Below are positions 1-6,061 of a DNA stretch of 6,871 bases, in pieces. The translations under genes and the position numbers were made by a program. This stretch comes from JABMPO01 sp964539785. Its GTDB lineage: Bacteria > Fidelibacterota > Marinisomatia > Marinisomatales > TCS56. The notes under the pieces were generated by a model that searched no databases, was not told where the DNA came from, and worked only from the letters and a program-made list of their open reading frames with translations. The first letter of the stretch is position 1, and the number at the start of each line of letters is the position of its first letter. The stretch lies in assembly GCA_964539785.1 (NCBI GenBank), contig CAZIJQ010000086.1:1-6871 (forward strand). Reading direction: 5' to 3'.

Positions 1-111
1 AATTACTGAACTTAAATTAATCAAAATTAAAAGCTGGTGAATAGATCAGGCTAGCATTTCCTTTTGCCCTAGTTGCACTACTCCTTCGCTCCTCATCTCA
101 TCGGCCCAGTG

Positions 112-147
112 TCTCACGTCTCTAACACTTCTTACGTTTCTCACTAT
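112..147. repeat. Degenerate 9-bp tandem repeat in the leader
   Basis: Four successive 9-bp units start at 112, 121, 130 and 139: TCTCACGTC, TCTAACACT, TCTTACGTT and TCTCACTAT. All begin with TCT, have A at position 5 and mostly read TCTnACGTn. On the minus strand the period equals three codons and reads Val-Arg-X four times. It lies in a short stop-free stretch (about 39 codons, ending at TGA 46-48) that has no ATG or ribosome binding site at its upstream end. No known element is recognised. The units are short and imperfect, so this may be an old decayed repeat or low-complexity sequence. Confidence 0.45.
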
Positions 148-182
148 TTCTTTTTGTTTTACTGATTAGGGTTAAATAACAC

Positions 183-212
183 TTGCGCTATATGTTTACG
201 ATACTGTAATAT
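183..212 (+). promoter_or_regulatory. Putative weak sigma70-type promoter for the operon
   Basis: A TTGCGC at 183-188 and a TAATAT at 207-212 are separated by 18 bp, giving a possible -35/-10 pair about 50 bp before the regulator gene. Both boxes match the consensus only partly. An alternative pair is TTTACG at 195-200 with CGTAAT at 218-223 (17 bp spacer). Either would place the start of transcription inside the inverted repeat at 195-257, as expected for an autoregulated tetR-type gene. The region must carry a promoter if the cluster starts here, but the exact boxes are a guess. Confidence 0.25.
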
Positions 213-257
213 GTGTACGTAATTAGTCATTAAATACAGAAAACGTACAATCGTAAA
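195..257. promoter_or_regulatory. Composite inverted repeat, candidate TetR-family operator
   Basis: The 15-bp right arm ACGTACAATCGTAAA at 243-257 is the exact reverse complement of two left segments taken together: TTTACGAT at 195-202 and TGTACGT at 214-220. An 11-bp insert (203-213), which includes the candidate -10 TAATAT, separates the left segments. The array ends three bases before the regulator start codon and overlaps the likely promoter, so binding there would block transcription. TetR-family proteins bind palindromes as dimers and often repress themselves. Assignment to this regulator is inferred from position only. Confidence 0.45.
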
Positions 258-260
258 TTA

Positions 261-860
261 ATGTCAACAGCAGAAAAAATCAGCTCACCGAAATACACTC
301 AAATACTTGATACCGCACAGGATTTGTTTATGCGGTTTGGAGTAAAACGGGTTACAATTGAAGAAATTTGTCGTACAGCCGCCGTCAGCAAAATGACATT
401 CTATAAATTTTTCAGTAACAAGAACGACCTAGTACTGCGGATCATGGAAAATTTGATGGATGAAGGGCAGGGAAAGTTTGATGACATAATGGCCGGACCT
501 GAGTCATTCGCCAATAAAATGGATCAATTCATTCAGATGAAGCTTGATTATGGTAAACGCATAAGCAAGGAATTCTATATAGATTTTATGAGTTATTCAC
601 CGGAAGTTCACGATCTTATCGTGCATCGATCTCAAGAAAATAGGCAGTTGTTGATTAGTGCGTTTGAAATTGCCCAAAAGCAGGGAGAAATCCGGAAGAA
701 CTTGAATTTACAATTTGTAGAATATATGATGAATAATATTACGGAATTAGCTCAGGATCCTCAGTTATTAGCCTTGTTCCCCGACACCTATCAATTAACC
801 AAACAATGGCTTGATTTCTTTTTATACGGTATAATGGGTGGCAGTAAGCCTGATGGATAA
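261..860 (+). CDS. TetR/AcrR-family transcriptional regulator
   Basis: This 199-residue protein is the usual length for TetR-family repressors. The N-terminal DNA-binding domain (about residues 12-60) is clear: a first helix ILDTAQDLFMRFGVKRVT, then the helix-turn-helix around residues 31-52 with the typical end MTFYKFFSNKNDLV. The C-terminal helical ligand-binding half (about 65-190) is poorly conserved in this family and gives no clue to the ligand. The start at 261 is chosen because the next Met (residue 24) would cut into the HTH domain. No Shine-Dalgarno motif is visible; the 15-bp inverted-repeat arm lies immediately upstream. The gene is first in a run of six co-directional genes and its 3' end overlaps the next gene by 8 bp, so it probably senses a substrate or envelope state relevant to the downstream transporter. 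Family is near certain; role is inferred. Confidence 0.93.
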   Translation: MSTAEKISSPKYTQILDTAQDLFMRFGVKRVTIEEICRTAAVSKMTFYKFFSNKNDLVLRIMENLMDEGQGKFDDIMAGPESFANKMDQFIQMKLDYGKRISKEFYIDFMSYSPEVHDLIVHRSQENRQLLISAFEIAQKQGEIRKNLNLQFVEYMMNNITELAQDPQLLALFPDTYQLTKQWLDFFLYGIMGGSKPDG

Positions 861-1938
861 ACGTTTACATTATTTTATTTTGCTGTTACTGATCAATCAG
901 AGTTGGCTTTTTGCTCAATCAAGTATCAAGGGCGAAGCCACTTTCTCTCTGGATCCGGCTTGGGATTCTAGCGGTACTCCACTAAACCAGACTGGCTTAC
1001 GATACATTCCAACCTGGAGTGCGGACTTTTTACAAACTGGTCAATTCAGTCTGGATGCAGAAATAGCCGGTAATCTAAGTGTTCAGAAAGAAGCCAGCGA
1101 ACCTGGTTTATCGCTGCCAAGCAATTGGGCGCGCTTTCACCGGGGCTGGGTCAGACTAACCACTGACCGCTTTGAAGCCCGCCTGGGACTGCAGAAAATC
1201 ACATTCGGTTCAGCACGCCTATTTCGACCCCTGGCCTGGTTTGATCAGTTGGATCCACGTGATCCACAAAAATACACTGCGGGTGTAACTGGCTTGCGTC
1301 TGCGCTATGATTTTTCCAACAACGCCGGCCTCTGGGTCTGGAGTATTTATGATGAATTGGACTTAAGCGATTATTCAGCCAGTGATCAGCCAGCCGAATT
1401 CGGCGGCCGATTCATTAATCCAATTGGACCGGGTGAAATATCAGTTGCCTATAATTTTACTGCTGCGGATAGCAGTGAGTCCCGCTTTGGCCTGACCGGG
1501 GTCTGGGATATTGGAATTGGTGTCTGGTTCGAATTGGCAATGACCAATGTTGAGCTGGCAGCGAATCCCGACTGGCAGTCATTATTAACAATCGGCAGTG
1601 ATTATACGTTCGGAATCGGAAACGGATTAACAATCACCGGGGAATATTTTCTCGTTGATATCAGCGAGGAAAAATTTGGAAACGAATACCGCGCCGGCCT
1701 GTTCGGACTGATAGGCAATTATCCGGCCAATATCATGGATAATCTTGCCCTATTCAGCGTTTATTACCCGGACGGCAACTTTTTTTACAGCCTGGTCAAC
1801 TGGCAGCGCATATATGATAATTGGCTGGTTCAGGTTGGTATCTATTTTTTATCAGGGGATGAATTACCGACCCTGGGTTCAGCAATGAGTACAGTTGGAA
1901 ATAAAGGATTTCAATTAAACCTGGTTTACAATCATTAG
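853..1938 (+). CDS. Outer-membrane beta-barrel protein, porin-like, function unknown
   Basis: The protein has 361 residues from ATG 853. Residues 1-21 form a good signal peptide: MDKR n-region, hydrophobic FILLLLINQSWLF, and a cleavage site after LFA. The mature part has alternating polar/hydrophobic strands rich in Gly, Trp, Tyr and Phe, as in beta-barrels, with a conserved-looking segment RLGLQKITFGSARL followed by RPLAWFDQLDPRDP. That segment resembles the 'G-Q-x-I-x-(W/F)-G ... P-D/DP' region of DUF1302- and alginate-export-like barrels, but I cannot assign a family. It ends on a short strand (QLNLVYNH) rather than with a terminal Phe or Trp. A GTG at 838 is an alternative start adding five residues; 853 is preferred because it gives a cleaner signal peptide. 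The ATG overlaps the regulator's 3' end by 8 bp, suggesting translational coupling. By context it is the outer-membrane partner of the downstream transporter and carrier. Confidence 0.8.
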   Translation: MDKRLHYFILLLLINQSWLFAQSSIKGEATFSLDPAWDSSGTPLNQTGLRYIPTWSADFLQTGQFSLDAEIAGNLSVQKEASEPGLSLPSNWARFHRGWVRLTTDRFEARLGLQKITFGSARLFRPLAWFDQLDPRDPQKYTAGVTGLRLRYDFSNNAGLWVWSIYDELDLSDYSASDQPAEFGGRFINPIGPGEISVAYNFTAADSSESRFGLTGVWDIGIGVWFELAMTNVELAANPDWQSLLTIGSDYTFGIGNGLTITGEYFLVDISEEKFGNEYRAGLFGLIGNYPANIMDNLALFSVYYPDGNFFYSLVNWQRIYDNWLVQVGIYFLSGDELPTLGSAMSTVGNKGFQLNLVYNH

Positions 1939-1950
1939 GAAATTCAAGTA

Positions 1951-1956
1951 GAGGAG
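1951..1956 (+). promoter_or_regulatory. Ribosome binding site of the ABC ATPase gene
   Basis: GAGGAG lies 5 bp upstream of the ATG at 1962. It fixes that start and shows that this organism uses Shine-Dalgarno initiation. Confidence 0.75.
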
Positions 1957-1961
1957 TAATC

Positions 1962-2666
1962 ATGAACAACTCGGCATTAATCACAATCTCCGATCTGGTG
2001 AAAACCTTTCCAATGGGGAAACGGGAATTCACGGCGCTGAATAACATCAATCTTAAGTTTGAAAGTGGTGAATTCGCCGGAATCGTCGGTCCCAGTGGTT
2101 CCGGAAAAACCACTTTGCTTAATATTATCGGTTCCCTGGATGTGCCAACCAAAGGCGATGCGCTGGTTCTGGATCAATCTGTCAGTAACCTGTCGACCAA
2201 ACAATCGGCCAACCTGCGCAATAAACATCTGGGATTCATTTTTCAGACTTATAATCTGTTACAGGTCTACACAGTGTTTGAAAATGTGGAACTACCTCTG
2301 CTGCTGCTGAAGATGTCGGCTGCTGAGCGGAAAAAACTGGTGCTGCAATCCCTGGAGTGGGTGGGCTTGCTGGACAAGCTAAAATCCCGTCCGGCCCAGC
2401 TTTCCGGTGGTGAATGCCAGCGCGTGTCCATTGCCCGTGCAATGGTTAAAAAGCCAAAAATTGTCTTGGCCGATGAACCGACTGCCAATCTGGATGCCAA
2501 GAACTCCCATAATATTTTGCAAATGATGGAAAAACTGAATCGCGAATTAAATACGACTTTCATCTTTGCCACTCACGACGAAAAAGTGATCCAGTATCTG
2601 CGCCGGAAGATCAGTCTTGATGATGGCGAAGTCGTCAGTGACGAAATTGTTAAAGGCGCGGAATGA
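1962..2666 (+). CDS. ABC transporter ATP-binding protein, LolD/MacB type
   Basis: This 234-residue protein is a complete nucleotide-binding domain of the size usual for LolD, FtsE and MacB-type ATPases. All key motifs are intact: Walker A GPSGSGKT (43-50), Q-loop Gln95 in FIFQTYNLL, signature LSGGECQRVSIARA (147-160), Walker B IVLADEP with Asp171 and Glu172, D-loop NLDAK, and switch His205 in FATHDE. The FQ-x-YNLL and ENVELPLLL segments are typical of the group that works with FtsX/MacB-fold permeases. These ATPases drive mechanotransmission rather than classical channel transport. Its partners should be the two permeases at 2916 and 3956, and it should sit on the cytoplasmic face of the inner membrane. 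It starts 23 bp after the beta-barrel gene. Its stop overlaps the next short frame as ATGA (2663-2666). Whether the complex moves lipoproteins, lipids or small molecules cannot be decided from the ATPase. Confidence 0.95.
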   Translation: MNNSALITISDLVKTFPMGKREFTALNNINLKFESGEFAGIVGPSGSGKTTLLNIIGSLDVPTKGDALVLDQSVSNLSTKQSANLRNKHLGFIFQTYNLLQVYTVFENVELPLLLLKMSAAERKKLVLQSLEWVGLLDKLKSRPAQLSGGECQRVSIARAMVKKPKIVLADEPTANLDAKNSHNILQMMEKLNRELNTTFIFATHDEKVIQYLRRKISLDDGEVVSDEIVKGAE

Positions 2667-2902
2667 AACTTGATATTAGAAATTCGGAGAGCCATATACC
2701 TATGTGGGTATTCCCGGTTATCTTTCACAATTGTCTAAATATCATAAACAAAACTGAAATTAGTAGACACACTATGCAAGTTGTGTATGAGTTGGATGTT
2801 TACAAATTAGCGGAATCATTATCAGATTTGATTTATTACACTTCAGATACGCGGTTCCCAATTTCAAATTTCAAATCACAAACTTCCGAAATATTTAATT
2901 AG
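2663..2902 (+). CDS. Hypothetical 79-residue frame between ATPase and permease
   Basis: An open frame of 79 codons starts in an ATGA overlap with the ATPase stop and ends 13 bp before the first permease. It could be translated by coupling. The product has no signal peptide, membrane segment or motif I can assign overall. Its composition is odd (Ile, Asn and Ser rich) and the DNA is visibly more AT-rich than its neighbours, roughly one third G+C by eye. Residues 43-59 resemble the first helix of four-helix-bundle proteins (see 2774-2839). The final part (residues 64-79) comes from low-complexity ATTTCAA repeats. A chance frame in an inserted or decayed segment is more likely than a real conserved gene. 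An alternative is a small accessory protein of the transporter. Confidence 0.25.
   Translation: MKLDIRNSESHIPMWVFPVIFHNCLNIINKTEISRHTMQVVYELDVYKLAESLSDLIYYTSDTRFPISNFKSQTSEIFN
2774..2839 (+). pseudogene. Possible remnant of a four-helix-bundle (23S rRNA IVS / avd-like) protein gene
   Basis: From ATG 2774 the frame reads MQVVYELDVYKLAESLSDLIYY. The stretch YELDVYKLAESLSDLI closely resembles the first helix of the small four-helix-bundle proteins (about 115-130 residues) that include the 23S rRNA intervening-sequence protein and relatives of avd. Homology should then run on for about 100 residues, but it stops at once and is followed by repeat-derived sequence. No other frame continues it. It would be a 5' fragment, consistent with these genes being scattered in genomes as small mobile or decaying units. 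The call rests on one short motif recalled from family knowledge. Confidence 0.35.
2861..2881. repeat. Short ATTTCAA tandem repeat
   Basis: ATTTCAA occurs twice in tandem (2861-2867 and 2868-2874), followed by a diverged copy ATCACAA (2875-2881). It is a low-complexity tract just upstream of the permease ribosome binding site and marks the end of the AT-rich interruption of the operon. Confidence 0.4.
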
Positions 2903-2906
2903 GAGG
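2901..2906 (+). promoter_or_regulatory. Ribosome binding site of the first permease
   Basis: A perfect AGGAGG lies 9 bp before ATG 2916. This strong site means the permease does not need translational coupling to the ATPase across the AT-rich interruption. Confidence 0.8.
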
Positions 2907-2915
2907 TAGTAGATC

Positions 2916-3959
2916 ATGTTAGCATTAAAATTAGCTTATCGAAATCTCATGGGAGCCAAGTTACGGACCTGGCTGAATATGATTGTATTATCATTTGCTT
3001 TCCTCGTCATCATCTGGAATAAAGGTTTATTGAATGGCTGGGATCAGCAGGCGCGAATCGATACAATTGAATGGGAGATTGGGGGAGGACAGTACTGGCA
3101 CGAGAATTATGATCCCTATGATCCCTTTACGATTGAAGAAAGTCATGGGAAATTATCTGACGCCACCAATAACGCAATCACCCAGGGCTCTTTAACACCG
3201 ATTCTGATCTCACAGGCATCCATCTATCCGGAGGGAAGAATCCAGACTGTGTCACTGCGTGGAATTGATCCGGATCAAAATCTATTGGAATTGCCGACTT
3301 CATATCTGAATCAGGAAATTGAAGAATTACCGGCGATGATCGGCCAAAGAGCTGCTCAAACATTCAAATTGAATGTAGGCGATTATGTTACCGTGCGCTG
3401 GCGCGATGTAAATGGTACCTTTGATGCGAAAGAAGCTCAGATCGTTCACATTTTCAAGACCAATGTACCGCCGATTGATATGGGGGTTGTATGGGTTCCC
3501 CTCGACCGATTGCAGGAAATGATGCAAATGGAAGACGAAGCAACAATCCTGGTAACCAGCCAGGAAAGTGGCTCTATCGGATCNNNNNNNNNNNNNNNNN
3601 NNNNNNNNNNNNNNNNNNNNNNNNNNNNNNNNNNNNNNNNNNNNNNNNNNNNNNNNNNNNNNNNNNNNNNNNNNNNNNNNNNNGAAGGTGCCATGCACTC
3701 GGTTTTGGCGGCAATCCTGGCAGCCATCTATGGGATACCGCTGCTCTATTGGCAGTCTCTGAAGGGTTGGTCTATGCCAGAAGGGACTGATAGTTGGGGT
3801 ATGACAATAGCCGAGACGATTTATCCGGTCTATACTTTTAGCCTGGTTGTAGGTACGACCTTAGTTGTTCTAATAACAACTACTATTGTCAGCTTCATTC
3901 CTTCTAAAAGGATTTCAAAGATGAACCCAACCGATGCCATCAGGGGGAAAATCCAATGA
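2916..3959 (+). CDS. ABC transporter permease, FtsX/LolC/MacB fold (interrupted by assembly gap)
   Basis: This is the first of two paralogous inner-membrane permeases. The visible part starts with an amphipathic segment LKLAYRNLMGAKLRTWLN and a first membrane helix (about residues 19-39). A periplasmic domain follows to about residue 222, including a MacB-core-like motif ELPAMIGQRAAQTFKLNVGDYVTV (138-160, roughly). After the Ns come a membrane helix (about 262-279), an extracytoplasmic loop, a last helix (about 306-328) and the family-typical tail SKRISKMNPTDAIRGK. The second membrane helix and the cytoplasmic coupling loop are missing because they fall in the N run. Frame is kept across the 100 Ns, but aligned with the second permease about 94 residues should lie there rather than 33, so the true length is probably near 400-410. 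It is followed by an ATGA overlap with the second permease. Both halves very likely belong to one gene, though an undetected break inside the gap is possible. Confidence 0.85.
   Translation: MLALKLAYRNLMGAKLRTWLNMIVLSFAFLVIIWNKGLLNGWDQQARIDTIEWEIGGGQYWHENYDPYDPFTIEESHGKLSDATNNAITQGSLTPILISQASIYPEGRIQTVSLRGIDPDQNLLELPTSYLNQEIEELPAMIGQRAAQTFKLNVGDYVTVRWRDVNGTFDAKEAQIVHIFKTNVPPIDMGVVWVPLDRLQEMMQMEDEATILVTSQESGSIGXXXXXXXXXXXXXXXXXXXXXXXXXXXXXXXXXXEGAMHSVLAAILAAIYGIPLLYWQSLKGWSMPEGTDSWGMTIAETIYPVYTFSLVVGTTLVVLITTTIVSFIPSKRISKMNPTDAIRGKIQ
3584..3683. other. Assembly gap of 100 Ns
   Basis: Exactly 100 undetermined bases interrupt the first permease gene. A round 100 is the usual placeholder for a scaffold join of unknown length. 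Comparison with the paralogous permease suggests about 280 bp is really missing. Confidence 0.97.
3942..3947 (+). promoter_or_regulatory. Ribosome binding site of the second permease
   Basis: AGGGGG lies inside the 3' end of the first permease gene, 8 bp before the overlapping ATG at 3956. Together with the ATGA overlap it supports balanced, coupled synthesis of the two permeases. Confidence 0.65.
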
Positions 3960-5230
3960 TCAAATTTATCATAAAAGGGTTACTGCGGGATCACCACCGC
4001 AGTCTTTTTCCAATCCTCATTGTGGCGATTGGTGTCTGGTTGACAGTTTTTATGCAGGCCTATTTGACCGGTGTCATGGGTGATATGATTGATACTACCG
4101 CCCGTTTTTCTACCGGACATGTTCAAATAATGTCAAAAGCCTATGCTGAAAATAAAGATCAGGTTCCTAACGACCTGGCATTGATGGATGTGGCAAATAT
4201 AATGTCGGAGATGAAAGCTGAATATCCGGAGATGACCTGGGTTAAACGGACTACATTCGGTGGCTTGATCGATATTCCCGATGCTAATAGAGAAACCAGG
4301 TCCCAGGCTCCGGTTATGGGTTTTGGAATTGACTTGTTATCTCCAGTAAGTACTGAAATAAATACGATGAATGTTGCCAAATCCTTAGTCAGGGGAAGAC
4401 TGCCGGAAAATCCCAATGAGATCATGATCAGTGATATGTTGGCGGAAAGGCTGGAGGTTAACCTGGGAGACGCGGCCACGTTATTGAGTTCTACAATGTT
4501 CGGGTCAATGACCATGCACAATTTCAAAGTAGTAGGTACGATCAGGTTTGGAATTATAGCCATGGATCGGGGCGCCATTATTGCCGATATAGGTGACGTT
4601 CAATCAGCGCTCGACATGGAAGATGCTGCTGGCGGTATTCTGGGTTACTTTCCCAATCGTATTTACAATGATGACACAGCCCTGGGCATTGTTGAACGTT
4701 TTAACCAACGTTATGAAGACGAAGCTGATGAATATGCCCCTGTCATGGGTAAACTAGTAGAATTGAGCGATCTTGGTGGTTACATTGAAATGGCAGGCAG
4801 CATGTCAGGGATATTGATTTTTGTCTTTGTAATTATAATGTCAATAGTGCTCTGGAATGCCGGTCTGCTGGGTGGCTTGCGTCGCTATGGTGAAGTTGGC
4901 ATCCGCCTGGCTATCGGTGAACCCAAAGGACATATTTACCGATCCTTGATTTATGAATCAATTTTTATCGGAATTGTAGGTTCAATCATCGGAACCGCAC
5001 TTGGTCTGGGATGTGCCTACTGGCTGCAGGTCGTAGGTCTTGATATTAGTGCTTTTTTGCAAAATACCAGCATGATGATATCAAATGTTTTCCGGGCTGA
5101 AATTACAGATGAGACTTATTATATCGGTTTCTATCCCGGTTTGTTTGCTACTGTAATTGGTACAATGCTATCAGGTGTCGGTATCTATAGACGTCAGACT
5201 GCACAGCTTTTCAAGGAATTGGAAGTTTAA
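3956..5230 (+). CDS. ABC transporter permease, FtsX/LolC/LolE-type, complete
   Basis: This 424-residue protein has the size and four-helix topology of LolC/LolE-type permeases: TM1 about 17-38, a large periplasmic domain about 42-280, TM2 about 284-307, TM3 about 333-358 and TM4 about 391-411. After TM2 the cytoplasmic coupling stretch RRYGEVGIRLAIGEPKGHI (309-327) matches the family pattern 'R-R-x-E-x-G-x-x-x-A-I/L-G' that contacts the ATPase. The periplasmic domain includes a MacB-core-like segment EIMISDMLAERLEVNLGDAATLL (155-177), the counterpart of a segment in the first permease. The gene starts at an ATGA overlap with the first permease, so the two likely form a LolC/LolE-like heterodimer with the ATPase encoded at 1962. 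The missing adaptor gene makes a MacAB-type tripartite pump less likely. Its cargo is unknown. Confidence 0.9.
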   Translation: MIKFIIKGLLRDHHRSLFPILIVAIGVWLTVFMQAYLTGVMGDMIDTTARFSTGHVQIMSKAYAENKDQVPNDLALMDVANIMSEMKAEYPEMTWVKRTTFGGLIDIPDANRETRSQAPVMGFGIDLLSPVSTEINTMNVAKSLVRGRLPENPNEIMISDMLAERLEVNLGDAATLLSSTMFGSMTMHNFKVVGTIRFGIIAMDRGAIIADIGDVQSALDMEDAAGGILGYFPNRIYNDDTALGIVERFNQRYEDEADEYAPVMGKLVELSDLGGYIEMAGSMSGILIFVFVIIMSIVLWNAGLLGGLRRYGEVGIRLAIGEPKGHIYRSLIYESIFIGIVGSIIGTALGLGCAYWLQVVGLDISAFLQNTSMMISNVFRAEITDETYYIGFYPGLFATVIGTMLSGVGIYRRQTAQLFKELEV

Positions 5231-5279
5231 GCGATTGGAGATAAATATCTTTAATTTGATTAAAGTAAGGTTATTAATT

Positions 5280-6017
5280 ATGAAAAAATTACTAATTGGT
5301 TTGGTCTGTCTGGTTCCTGCTTTGGGAACTGCTCAAACCCCCACCGGGGTCGAAATTCTCAGCCAGGTGGATGACAATCTAATGTCCGGCAACCGTGCCA
5401 TCACTTCCACAATGGTGGTACATGGCCGCCGCACGACCCGGACCATTACATCCAAAAGTTGGATCCAGGGGACCAATAAATCATTCTCTGAATATCTGGC
5501 TCCGGCTCGTGAAAAAGGCACCAAGATGCTTAAGCTGGAAGATCAGTTGTGGATGTATTCCCCCCAATCTGACCGGATTATCCGGATAGCCGGACATATG
5601 CTGAGACAATCAATGATGGGATCTGATCTTTCTTATGAGGATATGATGGAAGACCGCAGTCTTTTGGACACATATACGCCCGAAATTTTAGGTTCGGAGT
5701 CAATCGGGGATCGAGATTGCTGGGTACTAAAATTATCTGCGAAAGTGGATGATGTTGCTTATCATTCGCAGAAAATCTGGATCGATAAGGAACGGATGCT
5801 GGGTCTGAAGCAGGATCTTATAGCCAAAAGCGGAAAACTGCTGAAAACCATCACTATTAAAGAAGTATTCCTGGTTGAAGATCGCTGGTATCCAAAGCAT
5901 ATGATCTTCAAGGATGTGCTTTCCAAAGGTTCAGGGACTGAATTTATCATCGATGAAATTAAATTTGATGTTGATATACCCGATTACCTCTTTTCGAAAG
6001 CTTCACTGCGAAAATAA
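5280..6017 (+). CDS. LolA-like periplasmic protein (outer membrane lipoprotein-sorting family)
   Basis: This 245-residue protein starts at ATG 5280, preceded by TAAGG 9 bp upstream. The open frame extends back to 5157, but that part lies inside the second permease and would bury the signal peptide. Residues 1-18 are a signal peptide (MKK, hydrophobic core, cleavage after GTA) with no lipobox cysteine, so the product should be soluble in the periplasm. The body matches the LolA-like family named 'outer membrane lipoprotein-sorting protein' (COG2834/PF17131 style): SKSWIQGTNKSFSEYLAP, then GTKMLKLEDQLWMYSP (80-95), and the hallmark SMMGSDLSYEDM (111-122). Later strands include DCWVLKLSAK and KIWIDKERMLGLKQD. 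LolA-fold proteins are half-barrels with a hydrophobic pocket for acyl chains. Following two LolC/E-type permeases by 49 bp, it is the natural carrier of cargo to the outer membrane. It is distinct from classical LolA, and members of this family also occur beside MMPL/RND exporters. Confidence 0.9.
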   Translation: MKKLLIGLVCLVPALGTAQTPTGVEILSQVDDNLMSGNRAITSTMVVHGRRTTRTITSKSWIQGTNKSFSEYLAPAREKGTKMLKLEDQLWMYSPQSDRIIRIAGHMLRQSMMGSDLSYEDMMEDRSLLDTYTPEILGSESIGDRDCWVLKLSAKVDDVAYHSQKIWIDKERMLGLKQDLIAKSGKLLKTITIKEVFLVEDRWYPKHMIFKDVLSKGSGTEFIIDEIKFDVDIPDYLFSKASLRK

Positions 6018-6033
6018 TTAATAATATAATTTA

Positions 6034-6060
6034 AGCGGGTCGGTGTCAAACCGATCCGCT
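6034..6060. terminator. Hairpin terminator between convergent genes
   Basis: AGCGGGTCGGT (6034-6044) and ACCGATCCGCT (6050-6060) form an 11-bp stem with one G-U pair and a 5-base loop. It lies 16 bp after the LolA-like gene stop and one base from the end of the minus-strand gene. The flanks are AT-rich on both sides, but neither strand has a clean T-run, so it is probably a modest bidirectional terminator shared by both transcripts. Confidence 0.65.
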
Positions 6061-6061
6061 A

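Noticed and set aside
1796..2152. 118-codon minus-strand frame across the beta-barrel/ATPase junction
   Set aside because: It overlaps the ends of two supported genes, including the Walker A coding region, and has no recognisable motif.
2767..2786. Small hairpin ACACACT/AGTTGTGT in the interruption
   Set aside because: The stem is seven pairs with a bulge in AT-rich sequence, with no T-run after it and no link to a known RNA family.
2683..2890. TTCGGA (2683-2688) and TCCGAA (2885-2890) as terminal inverted repeats of an inserted element
   Set aside because: Only six bases match, no target-site duplication is visible beside them, and no transposase is present; a match of this length is expected by chance.
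4159..4578. 139-codon minus-strand frame inside the second permease
   Set aside because: It lies wholly opposite a well-supported permease gene, shows no recognisable family, and is the kind of long antisense frame expected by chance.
5157..5279. N-terminal extension of the LolA-like gene back to 5157
   Set aside because: It overlaps the end of the second permease in another frame, has no family-like sequence, and would place the clear signal peptide at residue 42. ATG 5280 has a ribosome binding motif and gives a normal secreted protein.
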